A DNA stretch of 64,000 nucleotides, taken from assembly GCA_029246705.1 (NCBI GenBank), contig JAQWMQ010000026.1, forward strand, positions 38,568 to 102,567. Reading direction: 5' to 3'. The stretch is from Phycisphaerales bacterium (GTDB lineage Bacteria > Planctomycetota > Phycisphaerae > Phycisphaerales > SM1A02). The notes beneath the pieces are model-generated. The model was not told the DNA's origin, ran no database searches, and saw only the letters and a program-made list of their open reading frames with translations. The number at the start of each line of letters is the position of its first letter. Positions within the stretch are counted from its first letter, which is position 1. Of this stretch, positions 17,749-26,899 are shown piece after piece. The translations under genes and the position numbers were made by a program.

Positions 17749-20700
17749 TCAAGGCAGGGCCGCCAGGCGTTCCGGGGCGAGCTTGCGCACCGCATCCCAG
17801 GCTGCCTGCAGCTTGCGGACACTGGCCGCGCCCGGACCGGCCAGGGATGGCGCCGCGAGGTGGATTCGAAGCTCGTCGACGGCGAACTCGTAGCCGAGCA
17901 AACCGTCCGTCCCACTCGGCACCAGCGCACGAGCGAATTCCAGGCGCCTGACCCAGGGGGCGAGGCTCTCACGATCGCGCTCATCGCGAACGTGCCCCTT
18001 CTCGTTGAGTCGTTCGAGACGCCGCACGAGTGCTTCGAGCCGCCGTGGTGCATCCCGCATCCGCAACCAACCTCGGTCGGGGAACGCAGCCGGGAAGATC
18101 GAATCGACCTGAGCGCGCATGTCAGCGACTGCGACCGCCCAGGTTTCCGGCACGCCCTGTTCGAGCCTGGCAACCAGCGTGTTGCGAAGCGACAACGAAC
18201 GTTCCACCGCTTCGACCACCCGCTCGCTCCTGGTGGAGAGCTCGGGAAAGCCCTGTTCGAACCTGGCCGTCAACGCCTTGTGCGAACGAATCGACACCAC
18301 CGATGGGCGATCGGCGAGAAAAACCGCATCGATGACCAGACGTTCCAGGTGACGACGAAAATTCCTGCTGGATCCAAGCGGCGCATAGGCGAGTTCAAGA
18401 CCACGTTCATCGAGCAGCCAGTCGAGATGACCTCCGATGGCGTCCTCGGCCAGCACACCCAGGGCACGTCTGATCCCATCGTGGTGCCGGCGTTCGGCCG
18501 CCAATTCCGAATCGAGCAGGCGAATACCGAGTGAATCACCGGAATCCACCAGCGCAGGCCAGGCCACCAGCGTTCCCACTGCAGCCGGCATCTCCACGCA
18601 GAGCGGAAGATCCTCGTCGGGCAACGTGGTCAGATCATCTTGTTCGATTCGGGTCGAGACCGCATCAACACGTGCACGAAACGCACGTGTCGCCTCTTCG
18701 CGAAGCCCGGCGACCAGCGAGGACGGGTCACGCGAGACGGCGATCTCCGCTCCGGAGTCATCACGAACCCGTATCCGCATGCGAAGGTGATCGGGAATTC
18801 GTTCACGATCGAAGTCATCGGCAAGAACCGCCACGCCGCCGATCCGGGTGAGATGGGCGGCCAACGCGACGAAGAGATCACCCCGGCCGAATTCGAGAGA
18901 TTCATGTGCACCTTCCGCGGTCTCCTTGATGGGACTGAACCGGGTCCGGATCCGCTTGGGCAGGGAACGCAGGAGCACCTCGATCTTCTCGGAAAGCATC
19001 CCGGGAACCAGCCATTCGAACACCGTCGGCTCCAACTGGTTCAAGCCGGCGAGGGGAACGTCGATCACCACGCCGTCGAGGTCGGTGCCGGGTTCGTGCC
19101 GGTAGTCCAGCGGCAACTGCATCGGCCCGCGATCGAGTCGATCGGGGAAGGCCTCTCGATCGACTTCATGCCCCGGTGGACGAAGCAGGTCCGACTCCCG
19201 CATGAGCAGGAGTCCCGGAGTCTCACGGTCCGCCCGTGCATGCCAACGCTGGAAATCGGGTGCGCTGTGCACATTCGCGGGAATGCGCTCGTCGTAGAAG
19301 GCGAAACGCGCTTCGGTACTCACCAACAGGTCCCGGCGTCGCCCCTTTTCCTCGAGGGTCTCGATCCGGCGTCGCAACTCGGCGTTCTTCGCGAGGAACC
19401 CGGAGCGGGTGCGAAGCTGCTCCTCGACCAGGGCCTCGTGGATGAACACATCCCGGGCCACCGCTCCATCGATCGGTCCGTAGGGCACCCGTCGCCGGGG
19501 CACCACCACCAGGTTCCCGTAGTGAACCCGCTCCCACGCGGCGACCTGACCCGAATCCTTCAGGTAATGCGGGTCCTCGTATTCCCGACGAACCAGGTGC
19601 GGGGCGACCCGCTCGACCCAGTCGCCGCGCATCTTCGCGCAGATGCGACCGTACCGACGCGTGGTCTCGACCACTTCGGCAGCGACCACCCACGGGGGCT
19701 TCCGGTGCAGGAGCCCCGATGACGGATGAATCGCGAACGCACCTCCCGCAGGAGTCGCGTAGAGATTGTCCTCGTCGAGACGACCGAGGTTCGAGACCAG
19801 CCCGGACAGGATCGACCGGTGCAAGGCGCCCCAGCCACCGTCACGGGGTCTGCGACTGACCTTCTCGGGAAGCCGTACCTCGAACACCTCGCGTGCCAGT
19901 TCACGAAGCTGCCGCCAGGTGTCCGCCCACTCACGAACCCTGACCCAGGACAGGTAACGGTCATGGCACCAGCGACGAGTGGCGCTCGAACCGTGCTCGG
20001 CGAGATGATCGACGTAGTCGTTCCAGATCTGCAGGAACCCGACGTAGTCGCTCTTTTCGTCTCGCCAGGGAGCGTGCGCGAAATCAGCGGCCTGTTCACC
20101 CCCGAAGGGACGCAGCCTCGGGTCCTGGGTCGAAAGGACCGCAGCCACCACCAGCATTTCAGGCAGGCAGCCTTCCTCGAAGGAAGCGACCAGCATTCGA
20201 CCGATGCGTGGATCGATCGGGAGTCGCGCCAGGGAACGTCCGACTTCGGTCAGGGCCCGAGTGCGGTCCACCGCACCAAGTTCATAGAGCGTCGCCCACC
20301 CCTCCTCGACCATGCGACCCGAGGGTCTTTCGAGGAACGGGAATGAATCGATGTCGCCCAACCCCAGGGAAAGCATGCGCAGGATGACCCCGGCCAGGTT
20401 CGAGCGAAGGATCTCCGGCTGGGTGAACGGTTCGCTGGCAGTCCAGGTCTCCTCCGAATAGAGACGAATGCAGATCCCCGGTCCGATGCGACCACAACGT
20501 CCGGCGCGCTGGGTCGCCGAGGCCTGGGAGACCTGCTCGACGGGCAGGCGCTGTACGCGACTGCGCGCGCTGTAACGGGAGATGCGAACGTGACCGCTGT
20601 CGATCACACCTCGAATCCGAGGCACGGTGATGGATGTCTCGGCCACGTTGGTGGAAAGGATCACGCGCCTTCGTTCACCGGGCTTGAAGATCTTCTGCTG

Positions 20701-21729
20701 TTGTTCCGAAGACAACCGTGCGTAGAGCGGAAGCAACTCGACCCGCTCCCCCAACGGCCCCTGCAGGTACTCGATCGCCTCACGTATCTCTCGTTCACCG
20801 GGGAGAAAGATAAGGATGTCACCGTCGGGAACCTCTCGCAGCAGTTCCAAGGTGGCATCGAGCAGTTCAGACTGGAGGCTGGGGTCGTCCGCACCGGGCT
20901 CGCTCGACTCGAGCGAGCGCCACCTGATCTCGACCGGATGCGCCCGCCCGCTGACCTCGATGACCGGGCAGTCGCCGAAGTGCGCACTGAATCTCTGTGC
21001 ATCGATCGTCGCACTGGTGACGATCACCTTGAGATCAGGTCGTCGTGGCAGCAGACGCCTCAGGTAGCCGAGCAGGAAGTCGATGTTCAAGGATCGCTCA
21101 TGCGCCTCGTCGATGATGATCGTGTCGTAGGCAAGGAGATCCGGATCATGCTCGGTCTCGGCCAGCAGGATGCCGTCGGTCATGAGCTTGATCGCGGTGT
21201 TCGCGCTCAGCTCGCGCGTGAAGCGCACCTGCCACCCGACCGCCTGACCGATTTCGGTCCCCAGTTCACCGGCGATCCGTTCAGCCACGCTTCGGGCCGC
21301 GATTCGCCTGGGCTGGGTGTGACCGATCCGTCCGTCGATACCGCGCCCGAGTTCAAGACAGATCTTCGGGAGCTGGGTGGTCTTGCCCGAACCGGTCTCG
21401 CCGCAGACCACCACCACCTGGTTCGAACGAATCGCGTCGGCGATGGTCTCACGGAGCCCGCTGACGGGGAGTTCCGCTGGATACATCAAGTCGCGCCCGG
21501 CCAGTTCGCTGCGCTTCGCCTTCTCGCGCTCAGCCTGGACAAGCGCCTGTTCCAGTTTCGCGAGAGAACGATCGACCGGCTGGCCGGTTCGATGCCTTCG
21601 CCGAAGCCTGCTCAGCCAGCGACCGAGTTCGCGACGCTTCAATGCGGAACAGGCCTCGATCCGTCGTCGAAGAACATCAAGCACCTTGGATGCGTCGGGA
21701 TCATGAGCAGAGCGTGGCATCTGGCTCAT
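17749..21729 (-). CDS. hrpA: ATP-dependent RNA helicase, DEAH-box HrpA family
   Basis: A 1326-residue DEAH-box helicase of the HrpA family, the size of the E. coli protein (about 1300). An N-terminal basic helical region is followed by Walker A GETGSGKTTQLPKICLELG near residue 105 and the DEAH box in TIIIDEAHERSLNIDFLLGY. Motif III is SATID, and the helicase C-domain has STNVAETSITVPRIRGVIDS and QRAGRCGRIGPG. The helicase-associated and OB-like regions come next, and a long C-terminal half is typical of HrpA. It probably remodels mRNA or ribosomal RNA. ATG 21729 is chosen; a GTG at 21765 lies upstream in frame. It converges with the FtsK gene, 9 bases apart. Confidence 0.93.
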   Translation of the reverse strand: MSQMPRSAHDPDASKVLDVLRRRIEACSALKRRELGRWLSRLRRRHRTGQPVDRSLAKLEQALVQAEREKAKRSELAGRDLMYPAELPVSGLRETIADAIRSNQVVVVCGETGSGKTTQLPKICLELGRGIDGRIGHTQPRRIAARSVAERIAGELGTEIGQAVGWQVRFTRELSANTAIKLMTDGILLAETEHDPDLLAYDTIIIDEAHERSLNIDFLLGYLRRLLPRRPDLKVIVTSATIDAQRFSAHFGDCPVIEVSGRAHPVEIRWRSLESSEPGADDPSLQSELLDATLELLREVPDGDILIFLPGEREIREAIEYLQGPLGERVELLPLYARLSSEQQQKIFKPGERRRVILSTNVAETSITVPRIRGVIDSGHVRISRYSARSRVQRLPVEQVSQASATQRAGRCGRIGPGICIRLYSEETWTASEPFTQPEILRSNLAGVILRMLSLGLGDIDSFPFLERPSGRMVEEGWATLYELGAVDRTRALTEVGRSLARLPIDPRIGRMLVASFEEGCLPEMLVVAAVLSTQDPRLRPFGGEQAADFAHAPWRDEKSDYVGFLQIWNDYVDHLAEHGSSATRRWCHDRYLSWVRVREWADTWRQLRELAREVFEVRLPEKVSRRPRDGGWGALHRSILSGLVSNLGRLDEDNLYATPAGGAFAIHPSSGLLHRKPPWVVAAEVVETTRRYGRICAKMRGDWVERVAPHLVRREYEDPHYLKDSGQVAAWERVHYGNLVVVPRRRVPYGPIDGAVARDVFIHEALVEEQLRTRSGFLAKNAELRRRIETLEEKGRRRDLLVSTEARFAFYDERIPANVHSAPDFQRWHARADRETPGLLLMRESDLLRPPGHEVDREAFPDRLDRGPMQLPLDYRHEPGTDLDGVVIDVPLAGLNQLEPTVFEWLVPGMLSEKIEVLLRSLPKRIRTRFSPIKETAEGAHESLEFGRGDLFVALAAHLTRIGGVAVLADDFDRERIPDHLRMRIRVRDDSGAEIAVSRDPSSLVAGLREEATRAFRARVDAVSTRIEQDDLTTLPDEDLPLCVEMPAAVGTLVAWPALVDSGDSLGIRLLDSELAAERRHHDGIRRALGVLAEDAIGGHLDWLLDERGLELAYAPLGSSRNFRRHLERLVIDAVFLADRPSVVSIRSHKALTARFEQGFPELSTRSERVVEAVERSLSLRNTLVARLEQGVPETWAVAVADMRAQVDSIFPAAFPDRGWLRMRDAPRRLEALVRRLERLNEKGHVRDERDRESLAPWVRRLEFARALVPSGTDGLLGYEFAVDELRIHLAAPSLAGPGAASVRKLQAAWDAVRKLAPERLAALP

Positions 21730-21800
21730 TGTATGGCCCAGTACCGCCCACGATCCACACGGCACACAGATGCGGCACAGCTCGTTAGGCTGTGCACTTC

Positions 21801-21874
21801 GGGCGCTTAGCTCAGTTGGCTAGAGCATTCCGCTTACACCGGAAAGGTCACTGGTTCGAGTCCAGTAGCGCCCA
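21801..21874 (+). tRNA. tRNA-Val (anticodon TAC)
   Basis: A complete cloverleaf is visible. The acceptor stem is GGGCGCT/AGCGCCC, the D-arm is GCTC/GAGC, the anticodon arm is TTCCG/CGGAA with loop CTTACAC (anticodon TAC), and the T-arm is ACTGG/CCAGT with TTCGAGT. The 3' CCA is not encoded; the discriminator A is followed by TTT. It lies between hrpA and a gene-poor stretch. Confidence 0.95.
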
Positions 21875-22042
21875 TTTCCGATTGCTTCCGAGTGTGCCCC
21901 ACCAAGGGGCACCGTGGATGCATAGGGAGACGTGGTCCACATACCCTGGGGGTGTGCTGCCCACTTACTCGTCCACACATCACATATTGAATTCCAACGA
22001 GAGCTGCCCGGCATGTAGCGAAAAGGGTCAGGCAGCGAACGG

Positions 22043-22300
22043 CTACCTGCTGGGAAGCTTCTCGTCGAGAGCCTCTATCGCTTCGAGGATCTCTTTGCGT
22101 CCTTCAAAGACAGCCACGAGGTTGGCCTCGTTGAAGTAAAACTCATAGGGCGATCCAATCACCCGGTAGATGATCTGATCCCTGTTCGACCTGCGATCTA
22201 CCTGGGCCTTCTCTTGGGCCTCCTGATGCAGGTAGGTGAGCCACCCGGTGCAGCCGAGCATGGCGACGATGATGAGGACGGTGGGAATGTGTTTCTTCAT
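22043..22300 (-). CDS. Small hypothetical protein, probable lipoprotein or membrane-anchored
   Basis: An 85-residue protein beginning MKKHIPTVLIIVAMLGC, a short basic start and hydrophobic stretch with a lipobox-like Cys17. The remainder is charged and ends in a helical segment (FEGRKEILEAIEALDEKLP). AAAGGG lies close upstream of the ATG. Codon use is less G+C-rich than in neighbouring genes. No family recognised. Confidence 0.55.
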   Translation of the reverse strand: MKKHIPTVLIIVAMLGCTGWLTYLHQEAQEKAQVDRRSNRDQIIYRVIGSPYEFYFNEANLVAVFEGRKEILEAIEALDEKLPSR

Positions 22301-22672
22301 GGAGGTGCCCTTTCTCTCAGGCTCGTGGGTCGGATCAGCGGGTGTTGATGATGATCACTGCGGAGGTAATGACCGCGATGAGGACACGCTCATGAAAGCT
22401 GCCTGATGGACATGAAGAGATGTCAATGGATGAGTTGAGTCAAGCTGCGGGATCCCAGGCCGTGTCGGGCGGCGGGGGTTATCTCATCATGACACCCCCC
22501 GACTGATTGGCGTTGGCTGGCTGAGCGTGTTCCGTGCGCTGATTGATCGCGTGCAGCCCCGCCGGCGCTGATTCCGACACGTTTCGGCGGGCGAGGTTTG
22601 CAAGGTGTGACGTCTTTCAAGGGAGCTCCAAGGGTGCGCCCCTCCTATACTGCTCCAGCAACAGGAGGCGAC

Positions 22673-22789
22673 ATGAACGAAGACATGACCAACCTAATGC
22701 CCCTGGCCCTCGGACTCGGCGGCGGTGTTGTTGTCGTTGCCGTGATCTGGTTGGTGTTCGCCATCGTGAAGAAGACGAAGGGCGACTGA
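22673..22789 (+). CDS. Single-pass membrane micropeptide (38 residues)
   Basis: The peptide MNEDMTNLMPLALGLGGGV continues into a hydrophobic segment (VVVVAVIWLVFAIV) and ends KKTKGD, a clear N-out/C-in single membrane span. AGGAGG lies 4 bases before the ATG, and TATACT at 22646-22651 could serve as a -10 box. The good ribosome-binding site and topology make it more than chance, but it is too short to name. Confidence 0.5.
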   Translation: MNEDMTNLMPLALGLGGGVVVVAVIWLVFAIVKKTKGD

Positions 22790-24181
22790 CTGCCACTGCC
22801 CTACGCCCAGACGCCCTGTGTGCCGCTCTCACGGGGCGCCAGACTGACGGAGTCCCCGTGTGATCTCCAGCGAAAAGTGACCCCCAAGAGCCACTCAGGC
22901 GGCTCTGGCGGGCACCCATAAGGCGCACCTCAAGCCATCGACGCAGGCACGAGGCGTGACGCCTCTCACGTCCAGAATCATTGTGTGCAGGGGAATACCG
23001 AGAGGCCCATCGAAGGGGCCGTCGGTGTTGCTCTGTGCGCGCTCCCGGTCACTGCCTTTTCCAGATCGTGGAGGTCTTTGGGGCTCCGGTTGCAGGGTCA
23101 AGCCAGCGAGCGGTCCTCAACCCTGTGCAGTTGAGCATGAGAAACAGCTCAGTGCTCCAAAGCGGCCAGCTCATGAGGCATACTCTAAGTCGTTAGCCTC
23201 TATGTATCGATGGTATGACATTGCTCTGTGCTTTATGCATGGTCGTGTACACTGCCTGTGCAAGCCAGTATGCACTATCAACTTCTACAGTGTTGCCTCA
23301 GAGCAACCCGAGGCAACAGCGCTCTACCAGGGAACACTGAACGCTCTTTAAACTCTGAATGACCAGCATTTTCAAGACCCCGCGTGCTATTGATATCTTC
23401 TTAGCGCTGTACCGTATTATATACATTACATAGTGTCTTTGTAGATTCTGCGCAAAGAAGCCAGCAACCTGCGCGGACATCCCGAGGGGCCCCGAGGTGA
23501 ACCCACGCTGGTACGAGACCGCACAACCTGACGCCCCTCCACTCCGATGCCTGCCCCGGAGACCTGTGAGACAGCCCACCCACTCAGCAGAAAAGCGAGT
23601 TCCAAGGGGCGGATGCTCGGGCACCCTGAGCCAAGCCAGGTCAGAGGTCGTCGAGCTACGTTCACCTGTGCGAGTCGACCACCCACCAACGTGGCGCCGC
23701 GTGGCAGGCCTCAACGCTCACGACGAAAAAGCGCAGCAACGATGGCGCAGGCACCCCCCCGACTGAACGAAATACATGCCTTCAGACACGAGGGAAGCCT
23801 CAAGGGGAGCGACCTCACGCAGTCCCCCCTGAGCCGTTCCGGCATCAAGGGCCCACCCACGAAGACCCTTGAAACCCACTGAAAATGACTTCTCGAGCTT
23901 TCGTCACACCCAGCAAACCTCCCCCGGATCACGGCTCGTTTCACCGGCTCCTGCGGGCTTGCCTCAACCCCGTTCTCCTGATCCGGGTCACACCGCTCGA
24001 CGCAGCCCATGAGCCACTCATAGCTGGCTCGCGGCTGGCTCGCGGCTGGCTCGCGCGGTCCGAACAGCCCCTGCGGTGCCAGAGAGCCGACTTCGAGATC
24101 TTGAGTGGCGGAATCAAGAAGTGCCGGTCGATACCGAGATGGCAGTTCAAACACTCGCATGCACTCCCGGAGAGCACCTTG
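22790..24181. other. Gene-poor stretch, partly A+T-rich
   Basis: About 1.4 kb with no frame that reads like a protein on either strand. Bases 23160-23450 are clearly more A+T-rich (TATTATATACATTACATAG near 23410) than the surrounding chromosome. The remainder has G-runs and scattered repeats. I found no transposase, integrase or flanking direct repeats. It could be a decayed mobile island next to tRNA-Val. Confidence 0.5.
24023..24055 (+). repeat. Three perfect 11-bp tandem repeats
   Basis: GCTGGCTCGCG is repeated three times without a break in the gene-poor stretch, a likely slippage product. Confidence 0.85.
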
Positions 24182-24685
24182 ATGACACCTATCCTCCACA
24201 CCCAGGATGGCGAAAGCCCCCAGGGCCCTGATGACCAGATGAACTCCCCCGACGATGCCGGCATGAACACCATGTCCATGGAGTCGGAACCCAGTGTCGC
24301 CCCGCCGCAGGATGACCTGCCAGTTGTTCAAGCTGGTCTTCTGGAAGTCCTTGTTGTTCTTCTTGCTGTTGCCTTCTGGGTCCTCTTCATTGCGGGACTC
24401 TGGAAGAGCTTCAACAAGGCGAACATCCCGGGCATCCTCTCGATCATTCCGATCGTGAAGCTGTTCTTCATCGCCAAGCTTGCCGGCAAACCGGCCTGGT
24501 GGGGCGTGCTTCTCCTGATTCCCGTCATCAATTTTGTGGTCGCGATCATCATGTGCATGGGTGTTTCCGAGCGCTTCAACCGCGGCCTCGGCACGACACT
24601 CGGGCTGTTCTTCCTGACACCGATCTTCTACCTCATCCTCGGCTTCGGGTCGGCCCAGTGGACCCCGCCGCCGGCTGAGAACTGA
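24182..24685 (+). CDS. Multi-pass membrane protein, DUF5684-like
   Basis: A 167-residue protein. An acidic, Pro/Met-rich N-terminal tail of about 50 residues precedes four hydrophobic segments: LLEVLVVLLAVAFWVLFIAG, NIPGILSIIPIVKLFFIAKL, GVLLLIPVINFVVAIIMCMG and GTTLGLFFLTPIFYLILGFG. The pattern of a Gly-Lys-Pro-x-Trp-Trp turn followed by LLIPVINFV resembles a family of small signal-peptidase-like membrane proteins (DUF5684) of unknown function. ATG 24182 has GGAGAG upstream; a later ATG at 24239 is possible, and an in-frame longer form from 23885 is unlikely. A strong terminator follows. Confidence 0.7.
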   Translation: MTPILHTQDGESPQGPDDQMNSPDDAGMNTMSMESEPSVAPPQDDLPVVQAGLLEVLVVLLAVAFWVLFIAGLWKSFNKANIPGILSIIPIVKLFFIAKLAGKPAWWGVLLLIPVINFVVAIIMCMGVSERFNRGLGTTLGLFFLTPIFYLILGFGSAQWTPPPAEN

Positions 24686-24718
24686 CCGACCCAACGCCCA
24701 GGTCACATCGAACACCCA

Positions 24719-24749
24719 CGCGGGGAAGCCAGGCTTCCCCGCGTTTTTT
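24719..24749 (+). terminator. Rho-independent terminator
   Basis: An 11-bp stem, CGCGGGGAAGC with GCTTCCCCGCG around CAG, is followed by six T residues. It ends the small membrane protein gene. Confidence 0.9.
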
Positions 24750-24891
24750 CGTGGGCTTGTCTCGAAATTCAAGGTGGAACCCCAAACTCCCCCCACACGG
24801 GCTCATTACCGGGGGTCGGCGGCCCCGATGGAACCGCAGCCATTGTCTCACCGGATGGTCAGGGATACCCTTGAGGATTCATGATCACCCG

Positions 24892-26787
24892 ATGGGAACG
24901 ATTCCTGACATGCACCAGAAACTCCCCGTCCGACTGCTTCTGCTGACGACAGCCGTCCTCGGCGCGATCCTCATGGCGAGTTGCCAGGACCTCTTCCTGG
25001 AACGGGCCACCAAGAAGCCCAAGGCCAGCCGGATCGGCAAGACGAACTTCGAGCACGATGTCGACCCGATCATGCGCGGAACGGTCGGAAGCGAAGGCGT
25101 GTTCACCGGATACCAACCGGTGGTCGTCCGCGGCTACGGGCTCGTGGTCGGGCTGAAGGGCACCGGAAGCCGCCTGGTCCCGGCCACTGTCAGGGCCACC
25201 ATGCTCGCGGAGATGGCCCGTCGCGGCGTTGGGGATTCCAGCAACGGCTGGGGACACCTTTCGCCCGAGAAGATGCTTGAATCAAACGACACCGCGGTCG
25301 TCGTCGTCGAAGGCGTCATACCCCCCGGCGCCATCAAGGGCTCCGAGTTCGATGTGCGGGTATTCGTGCTGCCAGGCTCGACCACCACCAGCCTCGAAGG
25401 CGGCCGGCTGTACACCACGGATCTCCGACCGGGCGCACTGGCCTCGGGTTCCAAGCAGGCATTCGCCCTGGCAAGCGCATCCGGTCCCATCTTCATCAAT
25501 CCGTTCATCAAGCCCGGGTCAACCCAGCGAGATTCAGTCAACCGACTCAGCGGGCGCATACTCCAGGGCGGCACGACGACCGACGACATGCCCGTCAAGC
25601 TGCGCCTGGCGACCACGTCCCACGCACGAGCGATGACCGTGCAGGAAGCGATCAACAGCAACTACCCGCGTGAACCCGGACAGCCACAGGACACCGCCCG
25701 CGGCGAAAGCGGCGATTCCATCGTGATCACGGTTCCTCCCTCGCAGTCGGAGGAGACAGAACGGTTCATGCAGCTCCTGAAGCACACCTCGCTCATGGTC
25801 GGGTCGGTCGATGCCAGCTCGCAGTTGGTTCGCAGGGCCCTTCTTGCCAACCCCGGCAACGGCAGGTCCGCCCAGTGGCGCTGGTGCGCCCTTGGACCGA
25901 AGGCCGTCCCCATGATCCAGGACCTGTACGACCATCCGGAGGAATCTCCTCGATTCGCCGCGCTGAGTGCGGGCGCCCACCTTGATGACGCACTGGTCGT
26001 ACCGCACCTCGTGGACCTGGCCGAGAAATCCACGAGCAAGAAGCGTCGCCTGCTGGCGATCCGCTACCTCGGCGCCATGGGCGTCAACCCCCGGATCGAC
26101 ATCGGCCTCCGGGAACTGCTTGAAGACGAGGACATCGACATCCGACTTGCCAGCTTCGAGGCGATGCTCGAGCGCAAGGATCCGATCATCGCAAGCACCT
26201 CGGTCGACGGAAAATTCATCCTGAATCTCGTCGAATGCTCCTATCCGATGGTCTACATCTCCCAGACCGGTGATCCCCGGATCGCCGTCTTCGGCACGGA
26301 GCAGCAACTGAAGAAACCCCTGACCCTCAACACCTGGGAGGGTCGTCTCCTGATGAAGATGGACAAGGAGCCGGAAGAGAAACTTCAGGTCTTCTACCGA
26401 CCAAAGGAAGGCGCGCGCCCCACGATCGTCCTTGCCCCGACGGATCTCCCCAGTTTCATCAGGTTCATGTCCCACAAGACCAGCGTCGAGGACCCCTCGG
26501 CCGGGCTCGACCTCGGATACGGCGAGACCATCAGCGCGGTGCATGAACTCTGGCGGAAGGGCTATATCAAGGCCGACTTCAAGGCTGAACAGGACCGGGT
26601 CCTGGCCACGATCCTCGCCAACGAGACCAAGGACGAACGAATCTCCAGGCCTGAATTCGACTCACTCGAGGTCCCGGACCAGTTCCAGCCCGAGCGACCT
26701 GAATCATCAAATGCCTTCGACTCGCCAAGACCTGCCCGTTCCGGCCTTGAAGGCAAGGCCGCGCCCAGCGATACTGTTCCCAGGTAG
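24892..26787 (+). CDS. FlgI-like lipoprotein with HEAT-like repeats
   Basis: A 631-residue protein with a lipoprotein signal peptide ending in LMASC (Cys31). From about 70 it resembles the flagellar P-ring protein Flg[21 protein letters not shown] (GYGLVVGL at 81-88), then [20 protein letters not shown] and a FINPF element. True FlgI has a Sec signal peptide, not a lipobox, and is about 365 residues. Here residues 353-427 look like short HEAT-type helical pairs ([38 protein letters not shown]). The extension runs on to the C-terminus. No other flagellar gene is near; smc follows. ATG 24892 is chosen, 24910 being an in-frame alternative. It is probably a periplasmic, membrane-tethered ring-like protein; function unknown. 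Confidence 0.75.
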   Translation: MGTIPDMHQKLPVRLLLLTTAVLGAILMASCQDLFLERATKKPKASRIGKTNFEHDVDPIMRGTVGSEGVFTGYQPVVVRGYGLVVGLKGTGSRLVPATVRATMLAEMARRGVGDSSNGWGHLSPEKMLESNDTAVVVVEGVIPPGAIKGSEFDVRVFVLPGSTTTSLEGGRLYTTDLRPGALASGSKQAFALASASGPIFINPFIKPGSTQRDSVNRLSGRILQGGTTTDDMPVKLRLATTSHARAMTVQEAINSNYPREPGQPQDTARGESGDSIVITVPPSQSEETERFMQLLKHTSLMVGSVDASSQLVRRALLANPGNGRSAQWRWCALGPKAVPMIQDLYDHPEESPRFAALSAGAHLDDALVVPHLVDLAEKSTSKKRRLLAIRYLGAMGVNPRIDIGLRELLEDEDIDIRLASFEAMLERKDPIIASTSVDGKFILNLVECSYPMVYISQTGDPRIAVFGTEQQLKKPLTLNTWEGRLLMKMDKEPEEKLQVFYRPKEGARPTIVLAPTDLPSFIRFMSHKTSVEDPSAGLDLGYGETISAVHELWRKGYIKADFKAEQDRVLATILANETKDERISRPEFDSLEVPDQFQPERPESSNAFDSPRPARSGLEGKAAPSDTVPR

Positions 26788-26899
26788 GAATTCCGAATCA
26801 GGGCTGGAGCCCTGGATCGACCTGCCTTCGGATGGCCATCGGACGGTCATCGCAGCCACAGGCCCGGTCCCAGTGATCGGTCGACAGGAGGTCGAGTCC

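Noticed and set aside
18640..19722. 360-codon plus-strand frame opposite the helicase gene
   Set aside because: HrpA motifs are unambiguous on the minus strand and the plus-strand reading has no family features.
21801..24181. Site-specific integration at tRNA-Val
   Set aside because: No duplicated tRNA 3' end, integrase or transposase was found within the stretch, so an island is only a possibility.
23711..24796. Long minus-strand frame of 361 codons over the 24.2 kb membrane protein
   Set aside because: The plus strand carries a clear multi-pass membrane protein with a terminator; the minus-strand product is only a charged low-complexity reading and has no ribosome-binding site.
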